Of a stretch of 45,213 bases of DNA, positions 10,020 through 18,326 are shown in pieces. The notes under the pieces were generated by a model. The model saw only the letters and a list, made by a program, of their open reading frames with translations. It had not been told where the DNA came from and did no database searches. Origin of the DNA: Phycicoccus sp. (lineage in GTDB: Bacteria; Actinomycetota; Actinomycetes; Actinomycetales; Dermatophilaceae); NCBI GenBank assembly GCA_017993715.1, contig JAGOME010000036.1:1-45213 (forward strand), written 5' to 3'. The stretch's first letter is position 1; each line of letters starts with the position of its first letter. The translations under genes were made by a program, and so were the position numbers.

Positions 10020-10895
10020 ATGACGAGCACCCCCCAGGCCGGACATTCCTCTGAGCACGTCGCGCCCTACGGAACTGGCGCCCAGGCCGCTCCCCAGCGA
10101 CGCATCCGCATCCCGCACCTGCAGGCCATGAAGGAGCGCGGCGAGAAATGGGCCATGCTCACGGCCTACGACATGTACACCGCGGAGATCTTTGATGAGG
10201 CCGGCATTCCCGTTCTGCTCGTCGGCGACTCGGCCGGCAACAACGTCTACGGGTTCGAGACGACGGTCCCGGTGACCGTCGACCACCTCGTCCCGCTGAC
10301 CCGCGCGGTCACCAGCGCCGCCAAGCACGCCATGGTCGTGGCCGACCTGCCGTTCGGCTCCTACCAGGCCTCACCTCAGCAGGCCCTGGCCACGGCGACC
10401 CGCTTTATGAAGGAGGGTCTGGCCCACGCAGTCAAACTCGAGGGTGGCAAGGCCATGGTGCCCGAGGTCGAGCTGCTCGTGCGCGCCGGCATCCCCGTCA
10501 TGGGGCACATCGGGTTCACCCCTCAAAGCGAGCATGTCCTGGGTGGCTACCGGGTCCAGGGACGCGGGGCGGCCGGGGAGCAGACGCTGCAGGACGCCCA
10601 GGCGTTGGAGGCGGCGGGGTGCTTCGCCGTCGTCATGGAGATGGTCCCGGCGGACCTCGCCGGCCAGATCACCCGGACCGTGTCCATCCCGACGATCGGG
10701 ATCGGGGCCGGCCCGCAGTGCGACGCTCAGGTCCTGGTCTGGCAGGACATGGCGGGGCTTCGTGGGGGGCGGGCGCCGCGATTCGTCAAGAAGTACGCCA
10801 ACCTGCGCACCGACCTCAGTCAAGCCGCGCAGGCGTACGCGGCAGACGTCGCGGCCGGGACGTTCCCCGCCGCGGAGCACAGCTTCGAGTCCTGA
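10020..10895 (+). CDS. panB: 3-methyl-2-oxobutanoate hydroxymethyltransferase PanB
   Basis: Adds a hydroxymethyl group from methylene-THF to 2-oxoisovalerate to give ketopantoate, the first committed step of pantothenate/CoA synthesis. 291 aa. Seen: [29 protein letters not shown] (metal-binding Asp), [36 protein letters not shown] with the catalytic Glu, and [20 protein letters not shown]. The first ~25 residues are a poorly conserved extension. No ribosome site is visible; a -10-like TAGCCT 6 nt upstream suggests a leaderless mRNA. Stands alone, convergent with the small gene at 10944. Confidence 0.97.
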   Translation: MTSTPQAGHSSEHVAPYGTGAQAAPQRRIRIPHLQAMKERGEKWAMLTAYDMYTAEIFDEAGIPVLLVGDSAGNNVYGFETTVPVTVDHLVPLTRAVTSAAKHAMVVADLPFGSYQASPQQALATATRFMKEGLAHAVKLEGGKAMVPEVELLVRAGIPVMGHIGFTPQSEHVLGGYRVQGRGAAGEQTLQDAQALEAAGCFAVVMEMVPADLAGQITRTVSIPTIGIGAGPQCDAQVLVWQDMAGLRGGRAPRFVKKYANLRTDLSQAAQAYAADVAAGTFPAAEHSFES

Positions 10896-10943
10896 CGCCG
10901 GCGGGCGGCATTCAGTCCGAATCTCGCCCTGGGCCCACCCCGC

Positions 10944-11159
10944 TCAGTCCTCGAGGTCCTTGTCCGACCACACCCCCGGGGCGGCCGACTCGTCCCACTC
11001 ACGGTCCTCTTCGTCCCAACGGTCGGTGTTCTCACGCGCGTGCTCCAGGGCGTGGCGCGCCTCGGCCTCGGTGGCATAGGGCCCAAGGACGTCGATGTCC
11101 TGTCCACGGTCCGCGTCGGTCTGGACGGTGTTGGTCGCGGTGTTGAACCAGTAGGCCAT
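10944..11159 (-). CDS. Small acidic SPOR-domain-like protein
   Basis: 71 aa, opening [15 protein letters not shown], with [19 protein letters not shown] in the middle and a very acidic tail ([10 protein letters not shown]). The [10 protein letters not shown] segment resembles the SPOR repeat fold (a peptidoglycan-binding ~70-residue domain), and similar short proteins in Micrococcales are often annotated as SPOR-domain proteins; there is no signal peptide, so a wall role is doubtful. Start ATG 11159 has AAGGAG 9 nt upstream. Divergent from map, with 84 bp between starts. Function unknown. Confidence 0.75.
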   Translation of the reverse strand: MAYWFNTATNTVQTDADRGQDIDVLGPYATEAEARHALEHARENTDRWDEEDREWDESAAPGVWSDKDLED

Positions 11160-11230
11160 CGGCGTGGCTCCTTGTCGGCGGGTCGGTCCACGCGTCGAAC
11201 GCGGGACAGGGGTCAGGGCAGGCAGTTGCC

Positions 11231-11236
11231 TAGACT
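11231..11236 (+). promoter_or_regulatory. Candidate -10 element for leaderless map
   Basis: TAGACT lies 7 nt before the map ATG at 11244. The same hexamer stands before rnpB and the lacI-type gene in this window. No Shine-Dalgarno sequence precedes map. Confidence 0.5.
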
Positions 11237-11243
11237 CCACCGT

Positions 11244-12107
11244 ATGCCGCCTCGCCACGCAAGTGTTGCCCCGGGGCTGGTGTCCCCCCAGCGGTTCGTG
11301 CCGGTCAGCATTGAGCGGCCCGAGTACGTCGGCAAGGCCACCGCGAACGAGGGCCACAGTCCGGAAGTCAAGGACGCCGAGACCATCGAGCGGATGCGCG
11401 TCGCGGGCCGGATCGCCGCTCAGGCCATGGCAGCCGCGGCCGCGGTCGTTGCGCCCGGTGTCACGACCGACGAGATCGATCGCGTGGGGCACGAGTTCCT
11501 CCTCGATCACGGCGCGTACCCCTCGACGTTGGGCTACAAGGGCTTCCCCAAGTCCCTGTGCACCTCGGTCAACGAGGTGATCTGTCACGGCATCCCGGAC
11601 AGTCGGGAATTGGAGGACGGGGACATTGTCAACATCGACATCACCGCCTTCATCGGCGGGGTCCACGGCGACACGGACGCGACGTACCTGGTGGGTGACG
11701 TCGATGACGAGTCTCGCCTGTTAGTCGAGCGCACGCATGAGGCCATGATGCGCGGCATCAAGGCCGCGATCCCCGGCCGACAGATCAACATCATCGGCCG
11801 GGTCATCGAGAGCTACGCGCGACGCTTCGGCTACGGGGTGGTGCGCGACTTCACCGGCCACGGCATCGGCACGGACTTCCACTCCGGCCTCATCGTCCCG
11901 CACTACGACGCGGCGCCGGGCTACGCGACCGTGATCGAGCCCGGCATGACCTTCACCATCGAGCCGATGCTCAACCTCGGCAGCCCAGCATGGGAGATGT
12001 GGGATGACGGCTGGACCGTCGTCACCAAGGATCGACAGCGTTCGGCACAGTTCGAGCACACCATCCTCATCACGACTAGCGGCAACGAAATCCTCACGCT
12101 CCCCTGA
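11244..12107 (+). CDS. map: Type I methionine aminopeptidase Map
   Basis: Removes the initiator methionine from nascent proteins; dinuclear metal enzyme. 287 aa. All five metal ligands can be placed: Asp in [11 protein letters not shown], Asp in [10 protein letters not shown], His in [11 protein letters not shown], Glu in TIEPML and Glu in [10 protein letters not shown]. The N-terminus carries a ~40-residue extension typical of the longer actinobacterial Map form ([14 protein letters not shown]). The ATG at 11244 follows a -10-like TAGACT by 7 nt, so translation is probably leaderless. The frame is open further upstream, but that region overlaps the promoter of the small divergent gene. Confidence 0.96.
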   Translation: MPPRHASVAPGLVSPQRFVPVSIERPEYVGKATANEGHSPEVKDAETIERMRVAGRIAAQAMAAAAAVVAPGVTTDEIDRVGHEFLLDHGAYPSTLGYKGFPKSLCTSVNEVICHGIPDSRELEDGDIVNIDITAFIGGVHGDTDATYLVGDVDDESRLLVERTHEAMMRGIKAAIPGRQINIIGRVIESYARRFGYGVVRDFTGHGIGTDFHSGLIVPHYDAAPGYATVIEPGMTFTIEPMLNLGSPAWEMWDDGWTVVTKDRQRSAQFEHTILITTSGNEILTLP

Positions 12108-12137
12108 GGCGACCGATCCACTCACGAAGGAGTCAGC

Positions 12138-12917
12138 ATGGCCACTGAGAGTTTCCCCCTGGGCATCGATGTCGGGGGGTCCGGCATCAAAGGTGCTCCG
12201 GTCGACCTCTCGCGGGGCGAGTTCCACGCCGAGCGGCTGCGAATCGACACTCCGCAGCCGGCGACCCCCCAAGCCGTCGCGGCAGTCATCGCCCAGATCG
12301 TCGAGCACTTCGACGACGTCCGCTCGGACTCCCCCATCGGGGTGACGATCCCCGGCGTGGTCCAGCAGGGTGTGGTCAAGACCGCGGCCAATATCGACAA
12401 GTCGTGGATCAACTGCGAAATCGAGAAGCTCCTCGAGGACGAGTTGCAGCATGACGTCGTCGTCATGAACGACGCCGATGCCGCCGGTGTGGCAGAGATC
12501 CGTCATGGAGCCGCCAAGGGCCGCAAGGGCCTGGTCATTCTGGCCACGCTGGGGACGGGCATCGGCACGGCAGTCATCAACAACGGGATCCTCGTACCCA
12601 ACTCCGAGCTGGGTCACATCGAGGTCAATGGGTACGACGGGGAGACGCGGGCCGCGGCCTCGATCAAGAAGAAGGAGAACCTGTCCTGGGAAGAGTTCGC
12701 CGATCGGCTGACGACCTACTTCCGGGCGCTGGAGAACCTGCTCTGGCCCGATCTCATCGTCGTCGGCGGCGGCGTGTCCAAGAAGCCGGAGAAGTTCCTC
12801 CCCCTCCTGGACATCCGGACGCCGATCATCCCGGCGACGCTGGCCAACACCGCCGGCATCATCGGGGCAGCCCAACTGGCCGCCGACACCCAGGCGGTGT
12901 CAGGCAAGCACCGCTAA
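12138..12917 (+). CDS. ppgK: Polyphosphate glucokinase PpgK
   Basis: ROK-type kinase that phosphorylates glucose with polyphosphate (or ATP), an actinobacterial hallmark. 259 aa, full length. Seen: phosphate motif [16 protein letters not shown] at the N-terminus, [31 protein letters not shown] with the catalytic Asp, [22 protein letters not shown] and [13 protein letters not shown]. Good ribosome site GAAGGAG 6 nt before ATG. It follows map by 30 bp and may share its transcript. Confidence 0.96.
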   Translation: MATESFPLGIDVGGSGIKGAPVDLSRGEFHAERLRIDTPQPATPQAVAAVIAQIVEHFDDVRSDSPIGVTIPGVVQQGVVKTAANIDKSWINCEIEKLLEDELQHDVVVMNDADAAGVAEIRHGAAKGRKGLVILATLGTGIGTAVINNGILVPNSELGHIEVNGYDGETRAAASIKKKENLSWEEFADRLTTYFRALENLLWPDLIVVGGGVSKKPEKFLPLLDIRTPIIPATLANTAGIIGAAQLAADTQAVSGKHR

Positions 12918-12943
12918 CCTCCGGCGGCGGAGCGCCTCGGGGA

Positions 12944-13594
12944 TCAGCTCACGGTGATCGGGCCGGCGCCACGCAGGTCCCGGATCGTCGTGGCGCTGGA
13001 TCCGAGCGTGCCCGCCTGCGACAGATACAGGGCTCGTCCGGTCTCGTTGAGCAGGCCGTCGTGGATGGGCACGGCGGTCGGTGCGGCATGTCGACGCAGG
13101 AATGCCGTCATCTCGCGGCTGCGTTGCCACGGCGCGTTGAGCGGGAAGGCCAGGATGTCGACCGGACCCGGCTCGCCATCGAGCGCGTCCCCCGGGTGAT
13201 AGAGAGACGGCTCACCCGGTGCGGTGATGACGACCCCGACATTGGGGATACGGGGGATCTCGTCGTGGATCAGGGCGTGTGTCTGGCCGACTCCGCGCAA
13301 CGTCACCGCCCCGAATGCGGTGGCCTGCGGTGGGGTGGCCAGGGTCTCGATGCCGAGGTCAGCGAGGACCTGCCGACTGCCAGGATCGGCGAATACGGTG
13401 GCGTCCGGGTGCCGGCGGACGAGCTCACCGATGCGCCCGACATCGAGGTGATCGGGATGTTGGTGGGTGATCACCACGGCGGCGAGGTCACCCAGGGCCA
13501 GGAAATCGCCCGAGAAGGCGCCTGGGTCGATGAGGATCCGGACGTTTGCGGCGTCGACGAGAAGACAGGCATGACCGAGGTGGGTGAGCAACAC
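12944..13594 (-). CDS. MBL-fold metal-dependent hydrolase (UlaG-like)
   Basis: 216 aa from GTG 13594, where the protein opens VLLTHLGHACLLVDAANVRILIDPGAFSG as this family does. An in-frame ATG at 13633 would give 229 aa; neither has a strong ribosome site. The metallo-beta-lactamase motif THQHPDHLD (HxHxDH) lies near residue 45, with further histidines in QTHALIHDE, YHPGDAL and PIHDGLLNE. UlaG-like family members are lactonases or phosphodiesterases; the substrate here cannot be told. Convergent with ppgK (26 bp apart), divergent from the secreted protein gene at 13742. Confidence 0.87.
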   Translation of the reverse strand: MLLTHLGHACLLVDAANVRILIDPGAFSGDFLALGDLAAVVITHQHPDHLDVGRIGELVRRHPDATVFADPGSRQVLADLGIETLATPPQATAFGAVTLRGVGQTHALIHDEIPRIPNVGVVITAPGEPSLYHPGDALDGEPGPVDILAFPLNAPWQRSREMTAFLRRHAAPTAVPIHDGLLNETGRALYLSQAGTLGSSATTIRDLRGAGPITVS

Positions 13595-13741
13595 CCCACC
13601 ACCGTGGCGGCATTCGCCGCATGACGCAACCATGCCCAGAACCCGGCGATTGAGAACAGATCTGCGGATTTGTCCGTGTGACGGCTGCGACAGATGGTAT
13701 GTGTGCCTTATGGTCGTGCAGTCGGATGACTGGAGTGACTG

Positions 13742-14980
13742 ATGATGCGCAAGGCCTCGCATGCTGGCCCTATCCGGCTGGGTCGATGGTCTGCGCGGCT
13801 CTGGGCGGTCCTCCTGGTCACCCCGGTGATCTTTGCCCTGGGCACCCCGGCGGCCCCTGCGGACGAGGTCTACCCGACCCAGGCCCAAGTCGACGCCGCG
13901 AAGGCCGACGCGGCTGCGGCCGCGCAGATGGTCACCCAGATCGATGCCGAGTACGCCGCCGCCAGCGACCGCCTGCTCTCCCTGCAGGGCGAGGTCTCCC
14001 TGGCCATGGCTCAGGTCGCGGCGGCCGAGAGTGCTCTGCAATCACGCACCGAGGAACTGGCCTCGGCGGAGTCCACGGCCACGCAGGCCACCCAGCGTCA
14101 AGAGGAGGCGACAGTCGCCCTGCGCAGGGATGCCGCCGTCATGTACCAGGAGCAACACGGCGGGCTGGATCAATTCTCGGTCTTCCTCAGCAACCAGGCG
14201 CCCCAGGACATCGCCGACTACACGACGGCCATGGGTCACGTCGCCGAGCAGCGGCGCTCACACCTAGAGGTCGCCTCCGACTCGGCCAACATCGCCTCGG
14301 AGGCCACTCGCCGGGCGGACGTCGCCCGCACCCAACAGCAAGCGGCCCGCGACGCTGCCGAAGCAGCGCGCGCCGACGCGCAAGCCCGGGTCGATGCAGC
14401 CCAGGCCGAGACCAACCGCATCCAAGCCGAGCAGGCACGCCGGGTCGCAGTGCTGGCCGACCTCAAGCAGGTCGCCACCCAGGTCGAGCAGGATCGTCAG
14501 GATGCGCTCGCGGCCGAGGCGGCCCGGATCGCCGCCGAGCAGGAACGCGCCCGCCAAGCGGCTGCGGCCCAGGCCGCTGCAGCGGCGGCCGCCGCCGCTG
14601 CTGCCGCCGCGGCCGGGTCGTCCTCCACCAGCTCAAGCTGGCCGAACCCCCCGAGCACACCCACCGGAGGCGGCGGCGACCCTCGCGCGATCGCCCAGTC
14701 GCTGCTGAGCAGTTACGGCTGGGGCATGGACCAGTGGTCCTGCCTGGACCAGCTCTGGATCGGCGAGAGTGGCTGGAACTGGGCCGCGACCAACCCGAGT
14801 TCTGGCGCGTACGGCATTCCGCAGTCCCTGCCCGCGTCCAAGATGGCCAGTGCCGGGTCAGACTGGCTGACCAACCCCCGCACTCAGATCATTTGGGGCA
14901 TGACCTACATCAAGGGTCGCTACGGCAGCCCGTGTGGTGCCTGGTCGTTCTGGCTATCGAAGTCCCCGCACTGGTACTGA
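13742..14980 (+). CDS. Secreted coiled-coil protein with C-terminal lytic transglycosylase-like domain
   Basis: 412 aa. Signal peptide: positive start, a hydrophobic segment ending LGTPAAPADE near residue 40. Residues ~45-285 form a long Ala/Glu/Gln-rich coiled coil (heptad-like AAQ, RRD and AEAAR repeats) ending in a run of ~15 alanines, then a Ser/Pro/Gly linker. The last ~95 residues (QSLLSSYGW through ESGWNWAATNPSSGAYGIPQSLP) match the aggregation-promoting-factor/lytic transglycosylase C-terminal domain, including the ESGW glutamate. The layout resembles peptidoglycan hydrolases of the RipA/PcsB type, where the coil restrains the enzyme. Likely acts in cell wall remodelling. Ribosome site TGGAG 6 nt before ATG; possible -10 TATGGT at 13709. 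Confidence 0.87.
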   Translation: MMRKASHAGPIRLGRWSARLWAVLLVTPVIFALGTPAAPADEVYPTQAQVDAAKADAAAAAQMVTQIDAEYAAASDRLLSLQGEVSLAMAQVAAAESALQSRTEELASAESTATQATQRQEEATVALRRDAAVMYQEQHGGLDQFSVFLSNQAPQDIADYTTAMGHVAEQRRSHLEVASDSANIASEATRRADVARTQQQAARDAAEAARADAQARVDAAQAETNRIQAEQARRVAVLADLKQVATQVEQDRQDALAAEAARIAAEQERARQAAAAQAAAAAAAAAAAAAAGSSSTSSSWPNPPSTPTGGGGDPRAIAQSLLSSYGWGMDQWSCLDQLWIGESGWNWAATNPSSGAYGIPQSLPASKMASAGSDWLTNPRTQIIWGMTYIKGRYGSPCGAWSFWLSKSPHWY

Positions 14981-15049
14981 CCCGGCCCCTCGCTGGTCCC
15001 TCACGGCCTCCTTACCCCGGCACCACCTTTCCCGCCTGAAGTGCGTTCG

Positions 15050-15089
15050 TGTGGGTTCGCAGGGGTTGTTTTCCCTTGCGAACCCACAT
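15050..15089 (-). terminator. Hairpin terminator downstream of rnpB (possibly bidirectional)
   Basis: Inverted repeat GTGGGTTCGC (15051-15060) and GCGAACCCAC (15078-15087), extended inward by AGGG/CCCT, with a T-rich loop. It lies 25-65 bp past the 3' end of rnpB and 70 bp past the convergent secreted-protein gene, so it could end both transcripts. Confidence 0.7.
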
Positions 15090-15115
15090 CTTCCGACATC
15101 GGGTTGCCCGAGCGG

Positions 15116-15499
15116 GCGGATGAGTCGGCCGATACGCCGGGTTCTGTCCCGCCGGCCGGTTACCCGCTCCGGCGGTGACGGTCATCCATCTACGACGGCC
15201 GTTGCCGGCCGCCTCCAGCGTCCTACCCGGGTGCTCGGGCGGGCCGCCCTCGAACGCACCCTGTCTGAACTTGCTCCCAGTGGGGTTTACCTAGCCGACC
15301 GGGTCACCCCGGCCGCTGGTGGTCTCTTACACCACCGTTTCACCCTTACCGCACCCCGAGAGGCGCGGCGGTCTGTTTTCTGTGGCACTGTCCCGCGGGT
15401 CACCCCGGGTGGGTGTTACCCACCACCGTGCCCTGTGGAGCCCGGACGTTCCTCGGCGGTGGTTGCCCACCGACGCGACCGCCTGGCCGACTCATCCGC
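15116..15499 (-). ncRNA. rnpB: RNase P RNA, class A (rnpB)
   Basis: Catalytic RNA that matures tRNA 5' ends. Read on the minus strand it begins CGGATGAGTCGGCC (15498-15485), which pairs with the 3' end GGCCGACTCATCCG (15130-15117) as helix P1. Conserved elements occur in order: GAGGAACGTCCGGGCTCC, ACAGAAAACAGACC, GGTAAGGGTGAAA, GGTAAACCCC, AGATGGATGACCG and ACAGAACCCGGC. About 384 nt, as in other actinobacteria. It follows the RNB ribonuclease gene on the same strand after ~125 bp. Confidence 0.95.
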
Positions 15500-15504
15500 G
15501 CCTC

Positions 15505-15510
15505 AGTCTA
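15505..15510 (-). promoter_or_regulatory. -10 element of rnpB
   Basis: TAGACT on the minus strand lies about 6 nt before the predicted 5' end of RNase P RNA, matching a TANNNT -10. The hexamer is identical to those before map and the lacI-type gene. Confidence 0.55.
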
Positions 15511-15623
15511 TGGGGAACGCCCGCTCCGCCGGCACGGCAAACGCGCGGACAGCCCGGCCAGCCACGCTGGGCTGCGCCGGGAACTGCCGTGAATGCCGTG
15601 CCGTCGGCTCGCGACCAGACCGG

Positions 15624-17039
15624 TCAGATCGTGAAGCGCACCGTCCCCGTCGAGATGTCCGCTTGGGTCAGGCGGGCCCTGACCTGCTCGCCTTCGCCGG
15701 CTCGGCCGTCGGCGGCAGCCACCACGGCGGGATCGAGGACCTGGATCTTCAGGCCCCGATCGCCGGCTCCGACGACGACGGCATCGAACTCCTCCCCGAT
15801 GCGGGCCGACAGCACTGCGGCCTCGGTGGCGTCCAGACACGCCCGGTTGACCGCGTTGGCCAGCTGATCCGAGCGGCTGAGCGCTGACGGCAGCTCCGGC
15901 AGGGCGGCGCGCGCCCACAGCGGCACAGGCTCTGCATCGGAGATCGCGGCGCAGACGGCCAGGGTGAATCGGTCGCCCAGTCGGCGCAGCGGGGCGGTGA
16001 CGTGGGCATAGGTGCTAGCTACCGCCGCATGTTCGGACTGGGCCGGTGGGGACCCATCGAAGGCGACGTAGCCGGCCCCGCGGAATAGGCCCGCCGCTTC
16101 GTAGATGAGCGCGAGATGCGCAGGGTTGTCGCGGTCCAGGCTGCGCAGGAACTCGCCGTAGCTTTGCTTGCTCGACCACCGAATGCCCAGTGCCCGCGCC
16201 TCCCGCCGGAGCCGGTCAATGGCCGCCTGCGGCGCGGCCGGCATCGTGCGCAGGAGCCCGACCCCGGCTCCGAGCATCAACTCGGCGGCGGCCATGCCGG
16301 TCATCAGCGAGATCTGAGCGTTCCAGTCCTCACTGGGGACGGGGGGTCGGTAGTGCACTGCGTAGGTCCCGTCGGCGGCAACTGCCACCTCTTGGGAGGG
16401 AATGGGCAGGCTCGCCCCTCCGCGCGTCGCCTCGCGCGCGATCCGCAGTAAGCCCACCTCCTTGAGCAGCACCAACCGCTGATCATCGGTCCCGCCGTCG
16501 ACCAGTCCTTGGACTTGGGCGTAGTCGAACCGGTCGACACTGCGCACCAGTGCGCTGTAGACCTGCACGTCCGTGCCCTCGCCGGTCGCGTCTACGGTCA
16601 TGTCCCACACATAGGCCGGCCGGGCGACTCCGGGCAACAAACTGGCCGCACCCTCGGACAGCCGCGGCGGATGCAACGGGACGCGCATGTCGGGGCAGTA
16701 GACGGTCTGACCGCGACGCCGGGCCTCCAGGTCGATCGCACCACCGGGCTCGATGAAGGACGCCACATGCGCGATCGCGTAGCGCACCCGATAGTTCCGC
16801 CCGACCCGCTCGATGTGCAGGGCCTGGTCCAGGTCCATCGAGCCGACCGGATCGAGCGTGCAATAGGGCACGGCGGTCTCGTCGCGCACGGGCAGCGAAA
16901 GAGGCTGCGCGGCAACGCGTTCGGCCTCGGCAAGAACCTCGGCCGAGAACTCCAGAGGCACCTCGTGCTCGGCCCTGATCTGGGCGAACCGGTCCAGCAG
17001 GGCACGACTGCCGTCGACAGTGATCTGAGGGCGGGGCAT
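15624..17039 (-). CDS. RNB-domain ribonuclease (RNase II/R family, short form)
   Basis: 471 aa, largely one RNB catalytic domain; the usual N-terminal cold-shock domains are absent. The active-site motif is LDPVGSMDLDQALHIE near residue 63: three acidic ligands are present, but the last Asp of the E. coli D-x5-D-x-D-D arrangement is Gln. I recall DLDQA as usual in actinobacterial members, so it is probably not a defect. Also seen: YAIAHVASFIEPG, LSEGAASLLPG, YAHVTAPLRRLGDRF. Probably a 3'-5' exoribonuclease. The ATG at 17039 is preceded 6 nt upstream by TAGGGT and by no clear ribosome site. Divergent from yaaA with 31 bp between start codons. Confidence 0.9.
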   Translation of the reverse strand: MPRPQITVDGSRALLDRFAQIRAEHEVPLEFSAEVLAEAERVAAQPLSLPVRDETAVPYCTLDPVGSMDLDQALHIERVGRNYRVRYAIAHVASFIEPGGAIDLEARRRGQTVYCPDMRVPLHPPRLSEGAASLLPGVARPAYVWDMTVDATGEGTDVQVYSALVRSVDRFDYAQVQGLVDGGTDDQRLVLLKEVGLLRIAREATRGGASLPIPSQEVAVAADGTYAVHYRPPVPSEDWNAQISLMTGMAAAELMLGAGVGLLRTMPAAPQAAIDRLRREARALGIRWSSKQSYGEFLRSLDRDNPAHLALIYEAAGLFRGAGYVAFDGSPPAQSEHAAVASTYAHVTAPLRRLGDRFTLAVCAAISDAEPVPLWARAALPELPSALSRSDQLANAVNRACLDATEAAVLSARIGEEFDAVVVGAGDRGLKIQVLDPAVVAAADGRAGEGEQVRARLTQADISTGTVRFTI

Positions 17040-17070
17040 GGGCTCACCCTAAGCGTCCTAAGGTGGGGCG
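17040..17070. promoter_or_regulatory. 31-bp divergent promoter region serving two leaderless genes
   Basis: On the minus strand TAGGGT (17051-17046) stands 6 nt before the RNB ribonuclease ATG; on the plus strand TAAGGT (17059-17064) stands 6 nt before the yaaA GTG. Both match TANNNT. Polymerases bound at the two sites would overlap, and each -35 region would fall inside or at the start of the opposite gene. Confidence 0.55.
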
Positions 17071-17820
17071 GTGCTCATCCTCCTGCCCCCGTCGGAAGGC
17101 AAGACCGGACCTCGGCGGGGGCGTCCCGTCGATCTGGCGACCCTGTCGTTTCCTGCCCTGACCCAGACCCGGGAGTCCGTGCTCGCCGCCGTTGCAGCCG
17201 TCAGCGCCTCACCTGATGCTCCTGCCGCGCTCGGGGTTTCGCCTGGCTTGCTCGACGAGATCGCCCGGAACCTGGTCCTGCGGACCGCCCCCACGGCGTC
17301 GGCCGGCTCGGTGTACACCGGGGTGCTGTATGACGCCCTCGGCTACGGCACGCTCGACACGGCCGCCAAACGCCGCGCCAACCGTTGGCTCCTCGTGGTC
17401 TCGGCCCTCTGGGGCGCGGTCCGCCCAGCCGACCGGATCCCGCCGTATCGGCTGTCGATGGGCGTGACCTTGCCGCAGGTCGGGCCGCTGGCCGCCACCT
17501 GGCGGCCTCAGCTCAAGGAGGTGCTGCCCCCGCTCGTCGGACGCGGGCTTATCGTCGACGCCCGCTCCAGCACGTATGCCGCGGCGTGGTCGCCCGAAGG
17601 CCCCGCAGCCGATCGCTGGGTTCACATCGCCGTCCCTGGGGCGACCCATATGGCCAAACAGACCCGCGGGCTGGTGGCTCGGGCGATCTGTGAACTCGGC
17701 CTGGACCCCCGGAGCCCTCAGGCCCTGGCGACCGGACTCGAGGCGGCATTCGATCTCACCTTGGCCCCGCCCGCGAAGCCCGGGCGTCCCTGGACCCTCG
17801 CCGTCCGCGCACCGCAGTGA
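17071..17820 (+). CDS. yaaA: Peroxide stress protein YaaA (DUF328 family)
   Basis: 249 aa, full length. Family marks are seen: LLPPSEGKTGP at the N-terminus, YTGVLYDALGYGTL, SALWGAVRPADRIPPYRLSMG, WRPQLKEVLPP, IVDARSSTYAAAW and AKQTRGLVAR. E. coli YaaA lowers free iron and DNA damage during peroxide stress, and a DNA-binding role has been proposed for the fold; its exact chemistry is unsettled. The GTG start at 17071 follows TAAGGT by 6 nt, so a leaderless mRNA is likely. Divergent from the RNB ribonuclease. Confidence 0.93.
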   Translation: MLILLPPSEGKTGPRRGRPVDLATLSFPALTQTRESVLAAVAAVSASPDAPAALGVSPGLLDEIARNLVLRTAPTASAGSVYTGVLYDALGYGTLDTAAKRRANRWLLVVSALWGAVRPADRIPPYRLSMGVTLPQVGPLAATWRPQLKEVLPPLVGRGLIVDARSSTYAAAWSPEGPAADRWVHIAVPGATHMAKQTRGLVARAICELGLDPRSPQALATGLEAAFDLTLAPPAKPGRPWTLAVRAPQ

Positions 17821-17849
17821 CCCGGCCGCGCTGACCCACCGGGTCCGCG

Positions 17850-18317
17850 TCAGGGATCCAGCGTGTTGGCGGCGACGGTGCCGGCGAGGTCGGTGACGGC
17901 CGCTAGATCCGCCCGATCAGGCGCACCGAGCACCTCCACCGGTGGGTGCACACGGGTCCAGTCCAGTGCCCCCGCGATGGTCTCGACCGACCGCACGCCC
18001 CCGACGACATCGCTGCTGCCATGCACGACCAGGCCATAGGGTCGGCGCCCGGTCGCGGCCAGGCAGGGGTAGTAGATGGTGTCGAAGAAGTGCTTGAGGG
18101 CGCCGGACATGTAGCCGATGTTGACCGGGGTCACGAGCACCAGCCCGTCAGCGGCCAACACGTCGGCCACGCCCGCTGAGAGGGCCGGGGTCACCTGTGC
18201 CCGAGCGGCACCCTCGAGATCCGGGTGCCGCACACCGCTGACCACCGCCTCGACCAACTCTGCGAGGGCCGGCGACACCGTGTGATGGACGACGAGGACG
18301 GTCTTGGGGCTGGCCAT
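17850..18317 (-). CDS. Flavodoxin/NAD(P)H-dependent FMN reductase-like protein
   Basis: 155 aa, a flavodoxin-like fold: VLVVHHTVSPALAELVEAV at the N-terminus in place of the usual T/S-rich FMN phosphate loop, then ADGLVLVTPVNIGYMSGALKHFFDTIYYP, the pattern of NADPH-dependent FMN reductases (PVYFGNMSAQ-like loop followed by KHFFD), and a second loop HGSSDVVGGVRSVE. Likely binds FMN and reduces quinones or metals; substrate unknown. Ribosome site GAGGAG 4 nt before ATG. It lies 9 bp downstream of metZ on the same strand, so rhodanese-metZ-flavodoxin is probably one operon. Confidence 0.85.
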   Translation of the reverse strand: MASPKTVLVVHHTVSPALAELVEAVVSGVRHPDLEGAARAQVTPALSAGVADVLAADGLVLVTPVNIGYMSGALKHFFDTIYYPCLAATGRRPYGLVVHGSSDVVGGVRSVETIAGALDWTRVHPPVEVLGAPDRADLAAVTDLAGTVAANTLDP

Positions 18318-18326
18318 GGTGCTCCT

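Noticed and set aside
13634-13741. Possible c-di-AMP riboswitch before the secreted wall protein
   Set aside because: Such riboswitches often precede actinobacterial wall hydrolases, but the gap is only ~108-147 bp and I could not find the conserved core elements.
14560-14620. GC-rich triplet repeat
   Set aside because: It is the coding sequence of a poly-alanine run that ends the coiled coil of the secreted protein.
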